A DNA stretch of 64,000 nucleotides from Ravibacter sp037191015 (GTDB lineage Bacteria; Bacteroidota; Bacteroidia; Cytophagales; Spirosomataceae), in contig JBBCKD010000001.1 in assembly GCA_037191015.1 (NCBI GenBank), forward strand, positions 186,001 through 250,000. Reading direction: 5' to 3'. Made by a program: the position numbers and the translations under genes. Under the pieces are notes generated by a model. That model saw only the letters and a list, made by a program, of their open reading frames with translations. It ran no database searches and was not told the origin of the DNA. This document shows, piece after piece, positions 41,914 to 49,843 of the stretch; the first letter of the stretch is position 1; each line of letters begins with the position of its first letter.

Positions 41914-42663
41914 TTAACCCATGTACCAGCCGCCGTTCACATGAAGCTCATGGCCGGTAATAAAACGGCTCTCGGGGGAAACCAGGAACCACACCGCATT
42001 GGACACATCCTCTGCTTCCGCACGGAATTTCAGGGATTGCCTTTCCAGGATCGCCGCATCCAGCTCAGACCTGTCGTCTTTCCAGTGCTTTTTCTCCATT
42101 GCGGTCGGGATTGCCCCGGGGCTGACGGCGTTGACCCGGATATTGAAAGGCCCCAGCTCTCTCGCAAGCGAGCGGGTCAACCCCAGCAGGGCTCCTTTAG
42201 ACATCGCATACGGGACCCGGTTTTCCCAGCCGCCGCTCAGTACAATGCTCAGGATGTTCACAATCTGCCCGCTCCCCGATTCCTTCATGCCCGGCGCCAT
42301 CGAGCGGCTCAAAATGTACGCTGCTTCGGCATTGATCCGCTGTGTAGCCAAAAACTCGTCCAACGACGTCTTTTCCAGCGGTCCTATGGTATCGATTGCC
42401 GCATTGTTGACCAGGACCTGGAAAGCGCCGTATTCTTTTATTACCGATTCCGCCTGTACCGGTAAGCCGGCCAGATCCGACAGATCCCCTTCGATGAATA
42501 TCGCCCGGCCGGCGCCGTATTCCCGGTTCAGCTCCTCCGCTTTCCGGCTCCCTGCTGAGCCTGCCAGGTCATACAGGAATACGCGATAACCCTCCTTCAG
42601 GAGCCTGCGGCAGATATTGAAACCGATATCGCCGGCGCCGCCTGTGACAAATGCGTTTTTCAT
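41914..42663 (-). CDS. Short-chain dehydrogenase/reductase
   Basis: The 249-residue classical SDR has the cofactor motif TGGAGDIG at 7-14, LVNNAAI at 84-90, the catalytic Ser at about 139 and Tyr152-x-x-x-Lys156 in PYAMSKGALLG. It ends with FITGHELHVNGGWYMG, the usual SDR C-terminus. It reduces or oxidises a hydroxyl/carbonyl group with NAD(P). Adjacent to a sugar-acid dehydratase, it fits a sugar or 2-keto-3-deoxy sugar-acid dehydrogenase of a non-phosphorylative pathway. That assignment is inferred from context. Confidence 0.92.
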   Translation of the reverse strand: MKNAFVTGGAGDIGFNICRRLLKEGYRVFLYDLAGSAGSRKAEELNREYGAGRAIFIEGDLSDLAGLPVQAESVIKEYGAFQVLVNNAAIDTIGPLEKTSLDEFLATQRINAEAAYILSRSMAPGMKESGSGQIVNILSIVLSGGWENRVPYAMSKGALLGLTRSLARELGPFNIRVNAVSPGAIPTAMEKKHWKDDRSELDAAILERQSLKFRAEAEDVSNAVWFLVSPESRFITGHELHVNGGWYMG

Positions 42664-42686
42664 AAAGACTCTTTTTTACAAGAAGC

Positions 42687-43985
42687 TTAATCATTCACTT
42701 TTCTAAGATTGATTTCCGTTATATTTTTCATCTCCGCCCGATCCATTGCATAGTGAACCACTTCGTCCTGGTGCCCCGAATAAAGAATGTTCATGAAATG
42801 ACAATCTGCAACGGGAGCCTCGATCATCACCGCAGAATGGCCGTCCGTCATGATATTCATGGCATAGATATGATTCAATTTGCCCGGCTGAGACAGCTCA
42901 CCGTAGCCCTTTCCGCCTATCAGCACGGCATTATGGCGCCCGCCCTGCCCTTTTACTTCCCTTGATATCAGGCCCTCTATGTATACATGATGTATGCTGG
43001 CGCTGTCGCTCGCGCGAATGGCCACTCCCCTGCAGATCGATTCGCAGTTGATATTTGTAATAAAAATCTGCTCCGTATCGTCTTCGGGCCCGTACCAGCG
43101 GCTCCTGGTGACCATCGTAGAATGAAGGTTTCCGTTAACAGGGTTTAAAGCACGCCTGACGTCAAGGCTCGAAAGCGCAATGAAATCATCGCCGGTAAAC
43201 CCGGAGATATTATTGATGCGAAAATTCTTGCATCCCTGCCTGAGATCTATCCCGTCTTTGTTAAACACTTTTACTTTTCTTTCGCCGATCTCTATTTCTT
43301 CGGGGTTGTAAAGGGAAATATCGCTCAGTTCAGCATTGCGGGTCCGTTCAAAACTGACCGCCCAGGCGTGTGAATTTTCAATCCTGACATTTTTGAGCGA
43401 GAACCCGTCGACCTGCGCTATCAGGATCATGATATTCCGCCAGTCGCCGGTTTGCTTCCTGTCCGGCCTGGCGGCATCAGTACCATAACTGACCCTCCAG
43501 TTGCCTTTTTTCCGCTCCGCATCCGGGTCGAGTGTGAGCTGCCTGCCGCCATCGCCTGTCGAACGGGGATTGGCAGCTCCTCTGAGCACCACTTTTCCCA
43601 CACCGATCAGGTGGATGTTTTTGCTCCAGACCGGGTTTTCTATGCCGGCCCCTACATTATCGCTCCGGAACATATTGTCCCTGCAGGAGTCGGAGAGCTG
43701 AATCGTGCAGTTATCCAGCATCACGGTCATATCGGCGGGCAGCAAAACCGCTTCGTCCAGTTTCCAGATAGTGGTGCCGTTAGCGTTCTTCCCGGGTATC
43801 CTGATAAGATTTGTAGTTCCGCGGGCCGCCCGGATAGCCTGCCGGATCCTTTCGCTATCGGTGCCCGAAAAATTGTTAGGTGTGATTTCGTCCGCATACC
43901 GGTCGAAGGATTTCGCCCCTGCGGGCGCAAAAACCAGTATAAAATAAAGCAGAAAGTGGAATGGTATCTTTTTCAAATTTCGCAT
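42687..43985 (-). CDS. Exported right-handed parallel beta-helix protein (GH28/polygalacturonase-like)
   Basis: The start at 43985 gives 432 residues with its own signal peptide (MRNLKKIPFHFLLYFILVFA, cleavage near AGAKS). The mature protein is a pectin-lyase-type beta-helix. It opens ADEITPNNFSGTDSERIRQA, has IRIPGKNANGTTIWKLDEAV and VMLDNCTIQL, then stacked coils such as SLKNVRIENSHAWAVSFERT, KDGIDLRQGCKNFRINNISG, FTGDDFIALSSLD and ITNINCESICRGVAIRASDS. The NTD/DD/GHG/RIK catalytic set of GH28 is only partly evident (the FTGDDFIALS segment could supply the Asp pair), so hydrolase activity is likely but unproven. The frame continues upstream for 49 codons that belong to a different gene. Confidence 0.8.
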   Translation of the reverse strand: MRNLKKIPFHFLLYFILVFAPAGAKSFDRYADEITPNNFSGTDSERIRQAIRAARGTTNLIRIPGKNANGTTIWKLDEAVLLPADMTVMLDNCTIQLSDSCRDNMFRSDNVGAGIENPVWSKNIHLIGVGKVVLRGAANPRSTGDGGRQLTLDPDAERKKGNWRVSYGTDAARPDRKQTGDWRNIMILIAQVDGFSLKNVRIENSHAWAVSFERTRNAELSDISLYNPEEIEIGERKVKVFNKDGIDLRQGCKNFRINNISGFTGDDFIALSSLDVRRALNPVNGNLHSTMVTRSRWYGPEDDTEQIFITNINCESICRGVAIRASDSASIHHVYIEGLISREVKGQGGRHNAVLIGGKGYGELSQPGKLNHIYAMNIMTDGHSAVMIEAPVADCHFMNILYSGHQDEVVHYAMDRAEMKNITEINLRKVND

Positions 43986-44132
43986 GACCGGAATACCGAA
44001 GTCGGGAGAAAACTTCATTTTAAACGGTGCGTTTGCCGGTTTCTTTACCGCGCCGTACAGTTCTTTGTCGCGGAGCAAAAGGGAACCGCCTACCGCCAGC
44101 AGGCTTTTTTTCAAAAATTCTTTCCGATCCAT
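43986..44132 (-). pseudogene. Truncated 5' end of a TIM-barrel (hydroxypyruvate isomerase-like) gene fused in frame to the beta-helix gene
   Basis: These 49 codons begin with a TAT-like leader (MDRKEFLKKSLLAVGGSLLL) and continue KKPANAPFKMKFSPDFG. The APFKxKFxPxFG segment is the opening strand of exported xylose isomerase-like/hydroxypyruvate isomerase family proteins of Bacteroidota. After IPV the sequence switches at once to the signal peptide of the beta-helix protein. The most economical reading is a deletion that removed the rest of the isomerase gene and left its start joined to the next gene. Translation could begin at either ATG. Confidence 0.65.
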
Positions 44133-44139
44133 ATTTGTT

Positions 44140-47100
44140 CTATTTTATCGTATTTTCCAGGGCGCCGCTTCGTAAAAATGCGATCAAGTCAGCAAGCTCC
44201 TGCTCCTTCAGGACTCCGGAGAAGCCGGGCATCTGGGATGTGTGCTGGCTCCTGATACTCTTTATATCCTGCCTGTTTATCAACTGTGTCACCTGCGGTC
44301 CCATGACAAATTCTATGGTGTTGGAGGTTTCGGATCTGATCATTCCGTGCACAGTGTTGCCATTATGCAGCTGTATTTCCCAGACATCATACCCCTGAGC
44401 AATAGACTGGCCCGGGTTGACTATGTTGACCAGGAGATCTTTTGCCGACCAATTGTGGACTGTTCCCAGGTCAGGCCCATACGATATGCCGAGCTCTCCC
44501 CTGACCTGGTGACAAACGGCACAATTACGTCTGAATACTTCGAGCCCCCGCGACCCCACTCCTTCGATCTTTTCAATTGCTTTGTAGAGATCCGAAACAT
44601 TGGCCGCGTCTTCCGATACCTTCAGGATCCTGATGGCCCTGCTTTGGAAGTCCTTGTCATGAAACCCCCTCAAAAGGGCATGCGTTTTGGGCCATCCCAG
44701 CGATACCCTTTCAACAACGCCTGATTCCAGCGCGTCAAGCAAAAGGTATCCATGACTTTTATCGATAAAAAACATATCCAGAGCAGCGTCGCGGTTTTCC
44801 TGGGAAACAGGTCCCCAGCTTTCGATCAGAAATTCGGCGGCCTCGATATTTTTGGTAGATACAAAAAGCTTTATAGCGGCTCTCTGGACCCCGGCATTTC
44901 CTTCCGTTCTTACCACTTCCTTTAACAGGTCAAAGTGTGCGCTTACATCGGAAAGCCCCAGAAAAGACAGCATGTGGGCCCTGTAGTCCGCCGGCTTTGT
45001 CTTGTCCAATGCGTTCTCAACCGCCATGCCCACGTTATCGCTTACAATATTGCCATTGATCGAATCGGAGCTCGCCAGTATTTGCAGCGTATATTCACGG
45101 ATAAGCGGTGATTTATGACTAAAGAAAGAGCTGACCAGGACGGGCGCCTGCTTCCCGATTATTTCATTTTTATTTTTGTTCCGCTTTAATCCGCGGGAAA
45201 AACCCGATAAAATGGCTTCGTTTAACGGGCTGCTGTAGGAGCTCTTTTGGGAGACCGCCCGCGTGAGGAAGGAGCCGATCTGGTCATGATCGGAGCCGTC
45301 TGATGCTTTTATTTCACAAAGTCGCTGTATGACAGACAAATAGCTATCATCGTGCGTAGTGTTGAATTTGGCTATCAACGATTTCAGTAGCTGATCGCTG
45401 TTCAGGCTGGAAGACGTCAGTGCGGCAATCCGGACCCACTCGTCGTTTATATCCCTGAACAGGATCTCCTGTCTTGCTGCCGCAGCGGCAGGGGTATCTA
45501 CACTACCTAAAGAGCAAAGCGCCTGGAACCTGACCTTGGGACTTTTGTCATTTTTCATGCTGGTCACGGCGTTTAATACGGCGGCAGACTGCGAAAGATA
45601 TTTTTCAGAAATTCTGATGGCATTTTCCCTTACTCCCTCCTCCGGGTCAGCCAGGGCCCTGACCAGTATATCGTTCTGCAGGCTTTCCATCCCTTCCAAA
45701 ACCCAGAGTGCATGCAGTCTCCCATAGGCATTCTGACCTTCGGTCGCCGTCTTTTCCAAAAGAGGGATTGTCTCTTTGTCTTTCCGGTCGACCAATAACC
45801 TTTGTGAATGCGTTCTCCACCATTGATTTTCGTTAGAAAGCTGCGAGACGAGCTCGCTATCAGGCATTTCTCCCAATGAAATTCTCTTTGCCCAGCCGGC
45901 CCTGGAACTGCCGGCGGGCGATACCCGGAAAATCCTTCCCATGTTGCTGCCGTCGTATAGCCCCCCTTTCTCTACATCCTCATGAGCCATAAACTCCGGG
46001 TGCTCGATGATACGCCGGTAGTAATCCAGCACATACAAAGCGCCGTCGGGCCCTACGTATAAATTGACCGGGCGCGCCCAGAAATCGCGGGAAGCAAGAA
46101 ACTCTTTTCGTTCTTCGACACGCGTAGCGGTAAAAGTTGCGCCTTTGGGCACTAATTTGTCTACATGTACCAGGTTGCTTACCGATTCGGTTACAAAGAC
46201 GGCCCCTTTGTCATAGGGAGCGGGAAACTGTCCGCCGCCATAGTAAGTGATCCCGCCTGATGAAGTGGTAAAACCTACCGAAGAAAATGAGAGCCGGGGA
46301 TCGGGATTGGTGGTTATCGAAAAAACTTCGGTTTCTTTCCCGTGATCGGAAATTGCCTCTGTCGCATCGGATACCTGCAGGCTGGGATTTCTGATCAGGT
46401 ACGCCGCTTTTATGGCTTCATGATAGATATGATGGCTGTTAAATGTGAGAAAATGGTTTCCCCACTCGTCGAAAGCATGCCCGAACTGGCTTCTGCTGGA
46501 CAATATCTCCAGTTTATCCTGGCCGGGCTTAAACCTTACATTCTTGCTTCCTGCGTTTTTCGGTAGCTTTGGGGTACCGGGTCTTTTATAAAAAGATATA
46601 CTGTCGCCGGTATCCCCAAAAATATCTCCGTACTTTCTTGAGCCTGCCAGTCCGGCATGAGCCAGGTAAATCCAGTTATCCAGCCCGTAAACAGGGTTAT
46701 TGACCAAAAGGTGGGGATTCGATACGGCAAATCCGGTCAGCAGGGTATCTCTTATCTCAGCCCGCCCGTCGCCATCGGCGTCTTCCAGGTAGATGACGTT
46801 GGGAACATCCGTAACGATCACCCCGTTCTTATACCGCAGTATACCATTCGGGAATTTAAGCTTATCGGCAAAGAGGATACTCTCGTCGATGACCCCATCC
46901 CCGTCAGCGTCCTTCAGTATTTTTATCCGGCCCGTATTCTCTTTGTCAAGCGGGTAGCCGGGCATTTCCACTACGTATATGTTCCCGAATTCGTCTATTT
47001 CCATATCCACGGGATCCATCACATGCGGCTCGCTTGCCACCAGCTCGATCTGGAAGCCATCTGCAACTTCATATGTTGCAGCGGCCTCTCCGGGCGGCAC

Positions 47101-47199
47101 TGCCCCGTTACGATATTCTATTTTTGTCGTACAGGAGCTTCCATATATGATAATCAAAAAGCAATAAAAAAGCACCCGGATTTCCCTGGTAGTACTCAT
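44140..47199 (-). CDS. PVC-type membrane-bound dehydrogenase/c-type cytochrome lipoprotein
   Basis: The 1019-residue lipoprotein (signal ending IIIYGSSC, Cys about 23) has three parts. The N-terminal beta-propeller runs to about residue 420 (ASEPHVMDPVDMEIDEFGNI, YVVEMPGYPLD, GPDGALYVLDYYRRIIEHPE). A HEAT-repeat helical middle covers about 440-870 (GRLHALWVLEGMESLQNDIL and further repeats). The cytochrome c domain has heme motif CAVCH at about 893-897 and a candidate axial Met in QMPGFSG near 980. The architecture is the PVC-type heme-binding protein first known from Planctomycetota and Verrucomicrobia and frequent beside sulfatases. It probably oxidises a sugar or polymer derivative and passes electrons to the envelope chain. 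Lacking only 7 bp to the next frame, it is likely co-transcribed. Confidence 0.88.
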   Translation of the reverse strand: MSTTREIRVLFYCFLIIIYGSSCTTKIEYRNGAVPPGEAAATYEVADGFQIELVASEPHVMDPVDMEIDEFGNIYVVEMPGYPLDKENTGRIKILKDADGDGVIDESILFADKLKFPNGILRYKNGVIVTDVPNVIYLEDADGDGRAEIRDTLLTGFAVSNPHLLVNNPVYGLDNWIYLAHAGLAGSRKYGDIFGDTGDSISFYKRPGTPKLPKNAGSKNVRFKPGQDKLEILSSRSQFGHAFDEWGNHFLTFNSHHIYHEAIKAAYLIRNPSLQVSDATEAISDHGKETEVFSITTNPDPRLSFSSVGFTTSSGGITYYGGGQFPAPYDKGAVFVTESVSNLVHVDKLVPKGATFTATRVEERKEFLASRDFWARPVNLYVGPDGALYVLDYYRRIIEHPEFMAHEDVEKGGLYDGSNMGRIFRVSPAGSSRAGWAKRISLGEMPDSELVSQLSNENQWWRTHSQRLLVDRKDKETIPLLEKTATEGQNAYGRLHALWVLEGMESLQNDILVRALADPEEGVRENAIRISEKYLSQSAAVLNAVTSMKNDKSPKVRFQALCSLGSVDTPAAAAARQEILFRDINDEWVRIAALTSSSLNSDQLLKSLIAKFNTTHDDSYLSVIQRLCEIKASDGSDHDQIGSFLTRAVSQKSSYSSPLNEAILSGFSRGLKRNKNKNEIIGKQAPVLVSSFFSHKSPLIREYTLQILASSDSINGNIVSDNVGMAVENALDKTKPADYRAHMLSFLGLSDVSAHFDLLKEVVRTEGNAGVQRAAIKLFVSTKNIEAAEFLIESWGPVSQENRDAALDMFFIDKSHGYLLLDALESGVVERVSLGWPKTHALLRGFHDKDFQSRAIRILKVSEDAANVSDLYKAIEKIEGVGSRGLEVFRRNCAVCHQVRGELGISYGPDLGTVHNWSAKDLLVNIVNPGQSIAQGYDVWEIQLHNGNTVHGMIRSETSNTIEFVMGPQVTQLINRQDIKSIRSQHTSQMPGFSGVLKEQELADLIAFLRSGALENTIK

Positions 47200-47286
47200 C
47201 AGAATAAAATATGGTTAAGTGGTTAGTTATTTCTTGTACCCCGTACCGGACACCTTTATACTCTTTTGGAGAAAGATTTATTTTCC

Positions 47287-47821
47287 TCAGAGACCGTTTA
47301 TGATCTCTAAAGTATTTTCCACCAATTCCCGGCCTCCTTCCGCACCTACGATCGTGCTGGTCTGGGTGGCCCCGTAGCGGCCTCCGGCGATGGATCTTTC
47401 AGTGGGTACATAAGTTCCGCTTACGGCAAGCTGCACCAGGAAGGTTTGTGTTGCCGGGCATCGCGCCTTGATCCTCATGCCGTAATCCAGGTAAAGCTCA
47501 AAAGGATTAGTAGCCATCACTATGCAGATTTGCCGTCAAAGTTTACCTGGAGGCGGTTGTGGCCTACCACCGCCTGCCCGATCCCGTAGCTTATTCCCCC
47601 TTTCTGCCTGGAATTCCATGCCCTTACGGCGGTAGAAGCCAACTTTTCACTCAAAACTTCGAAGTAGGCTTTTGGTTCTACCGCGTCTAACGGAACCCCG
47701 TACCGCTCGAAATTCGTGGCCCGGGCAATGACCGGCGCATCATAAGTGTGGGTGGCATTTAAAATGATCTTTTGCGGATCAATCTCAGGGACTCTTTGTT
47801 TTCCCAGGAAGGTCTTACCGG
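47287..47821 (-). pseudogene. Remnant of a neutral/alkaline ceramidase-like gene
   Basis: Two pieces on the minus strand are recognisable. Piece one (47821 down to a TAG at 47520) encodes GKTFLGKQRVPEIDPQK, IILNATHTYDAPVIARAT and GGISYGIGQAVVGHNRLQV, matching the middle of neutral ceramidase-type hydrolases (LNATHTHTAP region, VGHNRR region). Piece two (47517 to 47287) encodes MATNPFELYLDYGMRIKAR and the C-terminal VPTERSIAGGRYGA and VGAEGGRELVENTLEII. The two are in different frames, with the catalytic-domain segment between FDGKSA and MATNPF deleted, and the N-terminal part is absent. Of a roughly 450-residue family only about 175 residues remain, so it cannot be functional. Confidence 0.82.
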
Positions 47822-47822
47822 T

Positions 47823-47869
47823 TAATAATCACAATTCTACGTTATTTTACGGCAAAACGCAATTGGTAG
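47823..47869 (-). promoter_or_regulatory. Orphan copy of the ECF-sigma-gene promoter
   Basis: This 47-base segment equals 40071-40117 at 39 positions. Six of the eight differences are transitions. TTG (47860-47862), a 20-base spacer and TAGAATTG (47832-47839) are all conserved. It points leftwards into the ceramidase remnant, where no sigma gene exists. Confidence 0.6.
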
Positions 47870-47925
47870 CAATGTCCGGCAGTATTGTCTTCAGGGGTGC
47901 TTCCCGGGATAAATACGCAAACGAA

Positions 47926-49842
47926 TCACTCCGCATATTCAAACGTGTTCGGGACAAGTCCGAGGCTTCCCAGAAAATCCTGACAGGCGGCCTTGATGAC
48001 ATAGGGGTTTTTAAAGCGGCCGGATTGCTGATAAGCCTCTTTTACGGTCGCAACAAAGGGCTCTTTGCGCGGCGTGTAAAGGAGCAGGTTCAGGGCGAGC
48101 AGTGCCAGGTCGGGGTTGGTGGAAGTGCAAAATGCCCGGAGATTTGCTTCGGCCGATTGGTCGGTCCAGTGATGATAACCTAGCCAGGAAGCCAGTACGG
48201 CTGCCGGAGAGTATGAATCCTGCGCAGCTGCCAGGATTTGTTTTCTGTACCTGTCGATTTTTTCTGCCGGATAGGAGCAGAGACCTGTAAGCGCCCAGTA
48301 TCGCTGCAGGCAATCTCCCTTTTGGAGAAGCCCGATCTGTTTTTTTAAGGTATTCCGGTCGGTGAACCCGGAAAGATTTGCCGCTGCCCATACAGGTTCC
48401 AACTGGTAGGCCTTCCTGTCCAGCCGGTATTCATATGGATTGGCGCCTCCCGGAAGCTGACGCATAGTGTACTCCGGCAGGAACATAATGTCTCTTTGTG
48501 TAAGCAGTTCATCTTCCAACGCCTTGCGCATCCTGTTCCTGATATTCCGGTGAGCCGGGCTGTCAGCGAGGTTTTCCAATTCCCAGGGGTCTTTTTCGAG
48601 GTCAAAAAGCATCTCGGGAGCCCGGGCTGCAAATAGCCGCTCCTGGTCTTTGTTCAGCCTGCCTGCCAGGAGATCCTGCCGCATTTCCTGCTTGATCTCA
48701 CCTATTTCCATATAGCGGATATAGCGTAATTCCGGTATAAAAGGCATGAAGTTACGGGTGTAAACGTATCTTCCATCCATGACGGTCCTGCACAGGTCAG
48801 CGCCGTTGTCAGACCGGTCGGCCGACAGGAAGCAATATTCAGGAGCTTTTTCGCGCGCCGGTCCGGCTATAGCGCGCCCGCTCATATGTGCGGGAATCTC
48901 CGTACCGGCGAGGCTCAGCACAGTGGGGCCGAGATCGCAGAAGTCTGTAAGCTCGGGAACGGTATTACCCCCGCTGCCCCAGGGCGATAAATGCCGGTAC
49001 GCGGGCGGGAACCAGATCACGAACGGAACCCTGTAGGAGAAGTCGATACTGTTGGTTTTTCCTCTCGGCAACCCTTCTCCGTGGTCTGAAAAGAAGAATA
49101 TAATGGTATTATCGCGAAGCCCGTCCTCTTCCAGCTTTTTCAACAGCAGCCCGATTTTCCGATCGGTAAGGCTCATGGAATTGTACACCCTGGCGAGTTG
49201 CTTTCGCATCGCCGGGCTGTCGCGGTAGAACGGAGGTACCTCGAATTCCTGCTCAGAAATTCTTTCTTCCCCGCGCAGCTGATCCCATACCTGCTTCCGG
49301 TACCTTTCATAGGGAAACGTCATGGTCCGGGACTGGTGAGAGTCTTCAAAATTGAAAACGGCAAAAAAAGGCTGCCCCGGTTTACGATGGTTCCAATCGG
49401 CGGAAGCAGAGCTTTCGTCCCAGGCTTCTTTGATGAAAGAAGATTCATCGGCCAGGTTGTAGTCAGTTTTACGGTTATTGACCGTAAAGTACCCGTTTTG
49501 GCGCAGGTAATAGGGGAACCCTTTAATGAAACCGGGCAGCAGGACCTTACTCCGGTGATGACCAGTGCCTGCCTGGTAGGTTTTTACAGCGGTGATAAGG
49601 GCGGTCCGGCTCGGGGAACATACCGAACCGGTAGAAAACGCGTTGAGGAAACGGTGCCCCTGCCCGGCCAGGCGATCGATAACAGGGGTTTTGGCGTGAG
49701 GATTCCCGTAGCAGCCAATGAACTCAGGTGAGGTATCTTCAATGGTGATCCAGAGGATATTAGGAGGGGTCTGGGCGGCCGCCAGTCCGCCTGCCAATAC
49801 CAGGATCAGTACGGGTATAGCCAGCTGTTTTCTGAAAATCAT
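47926..49842 (-). CDS. Type I sulfatase, exported (638 residues)
   Basis: Signal peptide MIFRKQLAIPVLILVLAGGL with cleavage near AAAQ, then NILWITIEDTSPEFIGCYGN (metal Asp region) and the maturation motif C-S-P-S-R with Cys75 (STGSVCSPSRTALITAV). IIFFFSDHGEGLPRGK carries the metal Asp-His. About 140 residues beyond the usual catalytic domain form a helical C-terminus (LQKGDCLQRYWALTGLCSYP) that looks like HEAT-type helices. The ATG at 49842 lies one base after the phospholipase C stop codon, so translation is probably coupled. Fragments of this gene occur at 30204-30283. FGE/anSME maturase is not encoded in the window. Confidence 0.94.
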   Translation of the reverse strand: MIFRKQLAIPVLILVLAGGLAAAQTPPNILWITIEDTSPEFIGCYGNPHAKTPVIDRLAGQGHRFLNAFSTGSVCSPSRTALITAVKTYQAGTGHHRSKVLLPGFIKGFPYYLRQNGYFTVNNRKTDYNLADESSFIKEAWDESSASADWNHRKPGQPFFAVFNFEDSHQSRTMTFPYERYRKQVWDQLRGEERISEQEFEVPPFYRDSPAMRKQLARVYNSMSLTDRKIGLLLKKLEEDGLRDNTIIFFFSDHGEGLPRGKTNSIDFSYRVPFVIWFPPAYRHLSPWGSGGNTVPELTDFCDLGPTVLSLAGTEIPAHMSGRAIAGPAREKAPEYCFLSADRSDNGADLCRTVMDGRYVYTRNFMPFIPELRYIRYMEIGEIKQEMRQDLLAGRLNKDQERLFAARAPEMLFDLEKDPWELENLADSPAHRNIRNRMRKALEDELLTQRDIMFLPEYTMRQLPGGANPYEYRLDRKAYQLEPVWAAANLSGFTDRNTLKKQIGLLQKGDCLQRYWALTGLCSYPAEKIDRYRKQILAAAQDSYSPAAVLASWLGYHHWTDQSAEANLRAFCTSTNPDLALLALNLLLYTPRKEPFVATVKEAYQQSGRFKNPYVIKAACQDFLGSLGLVPNTFEYAE

Positions 49843-49843
49843 A

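Noticed and set aside
43452..44255. 267-codon plus-strand frame
   Set aside because: Antisense to the beta-helix gene and its fusion leader; no domain.
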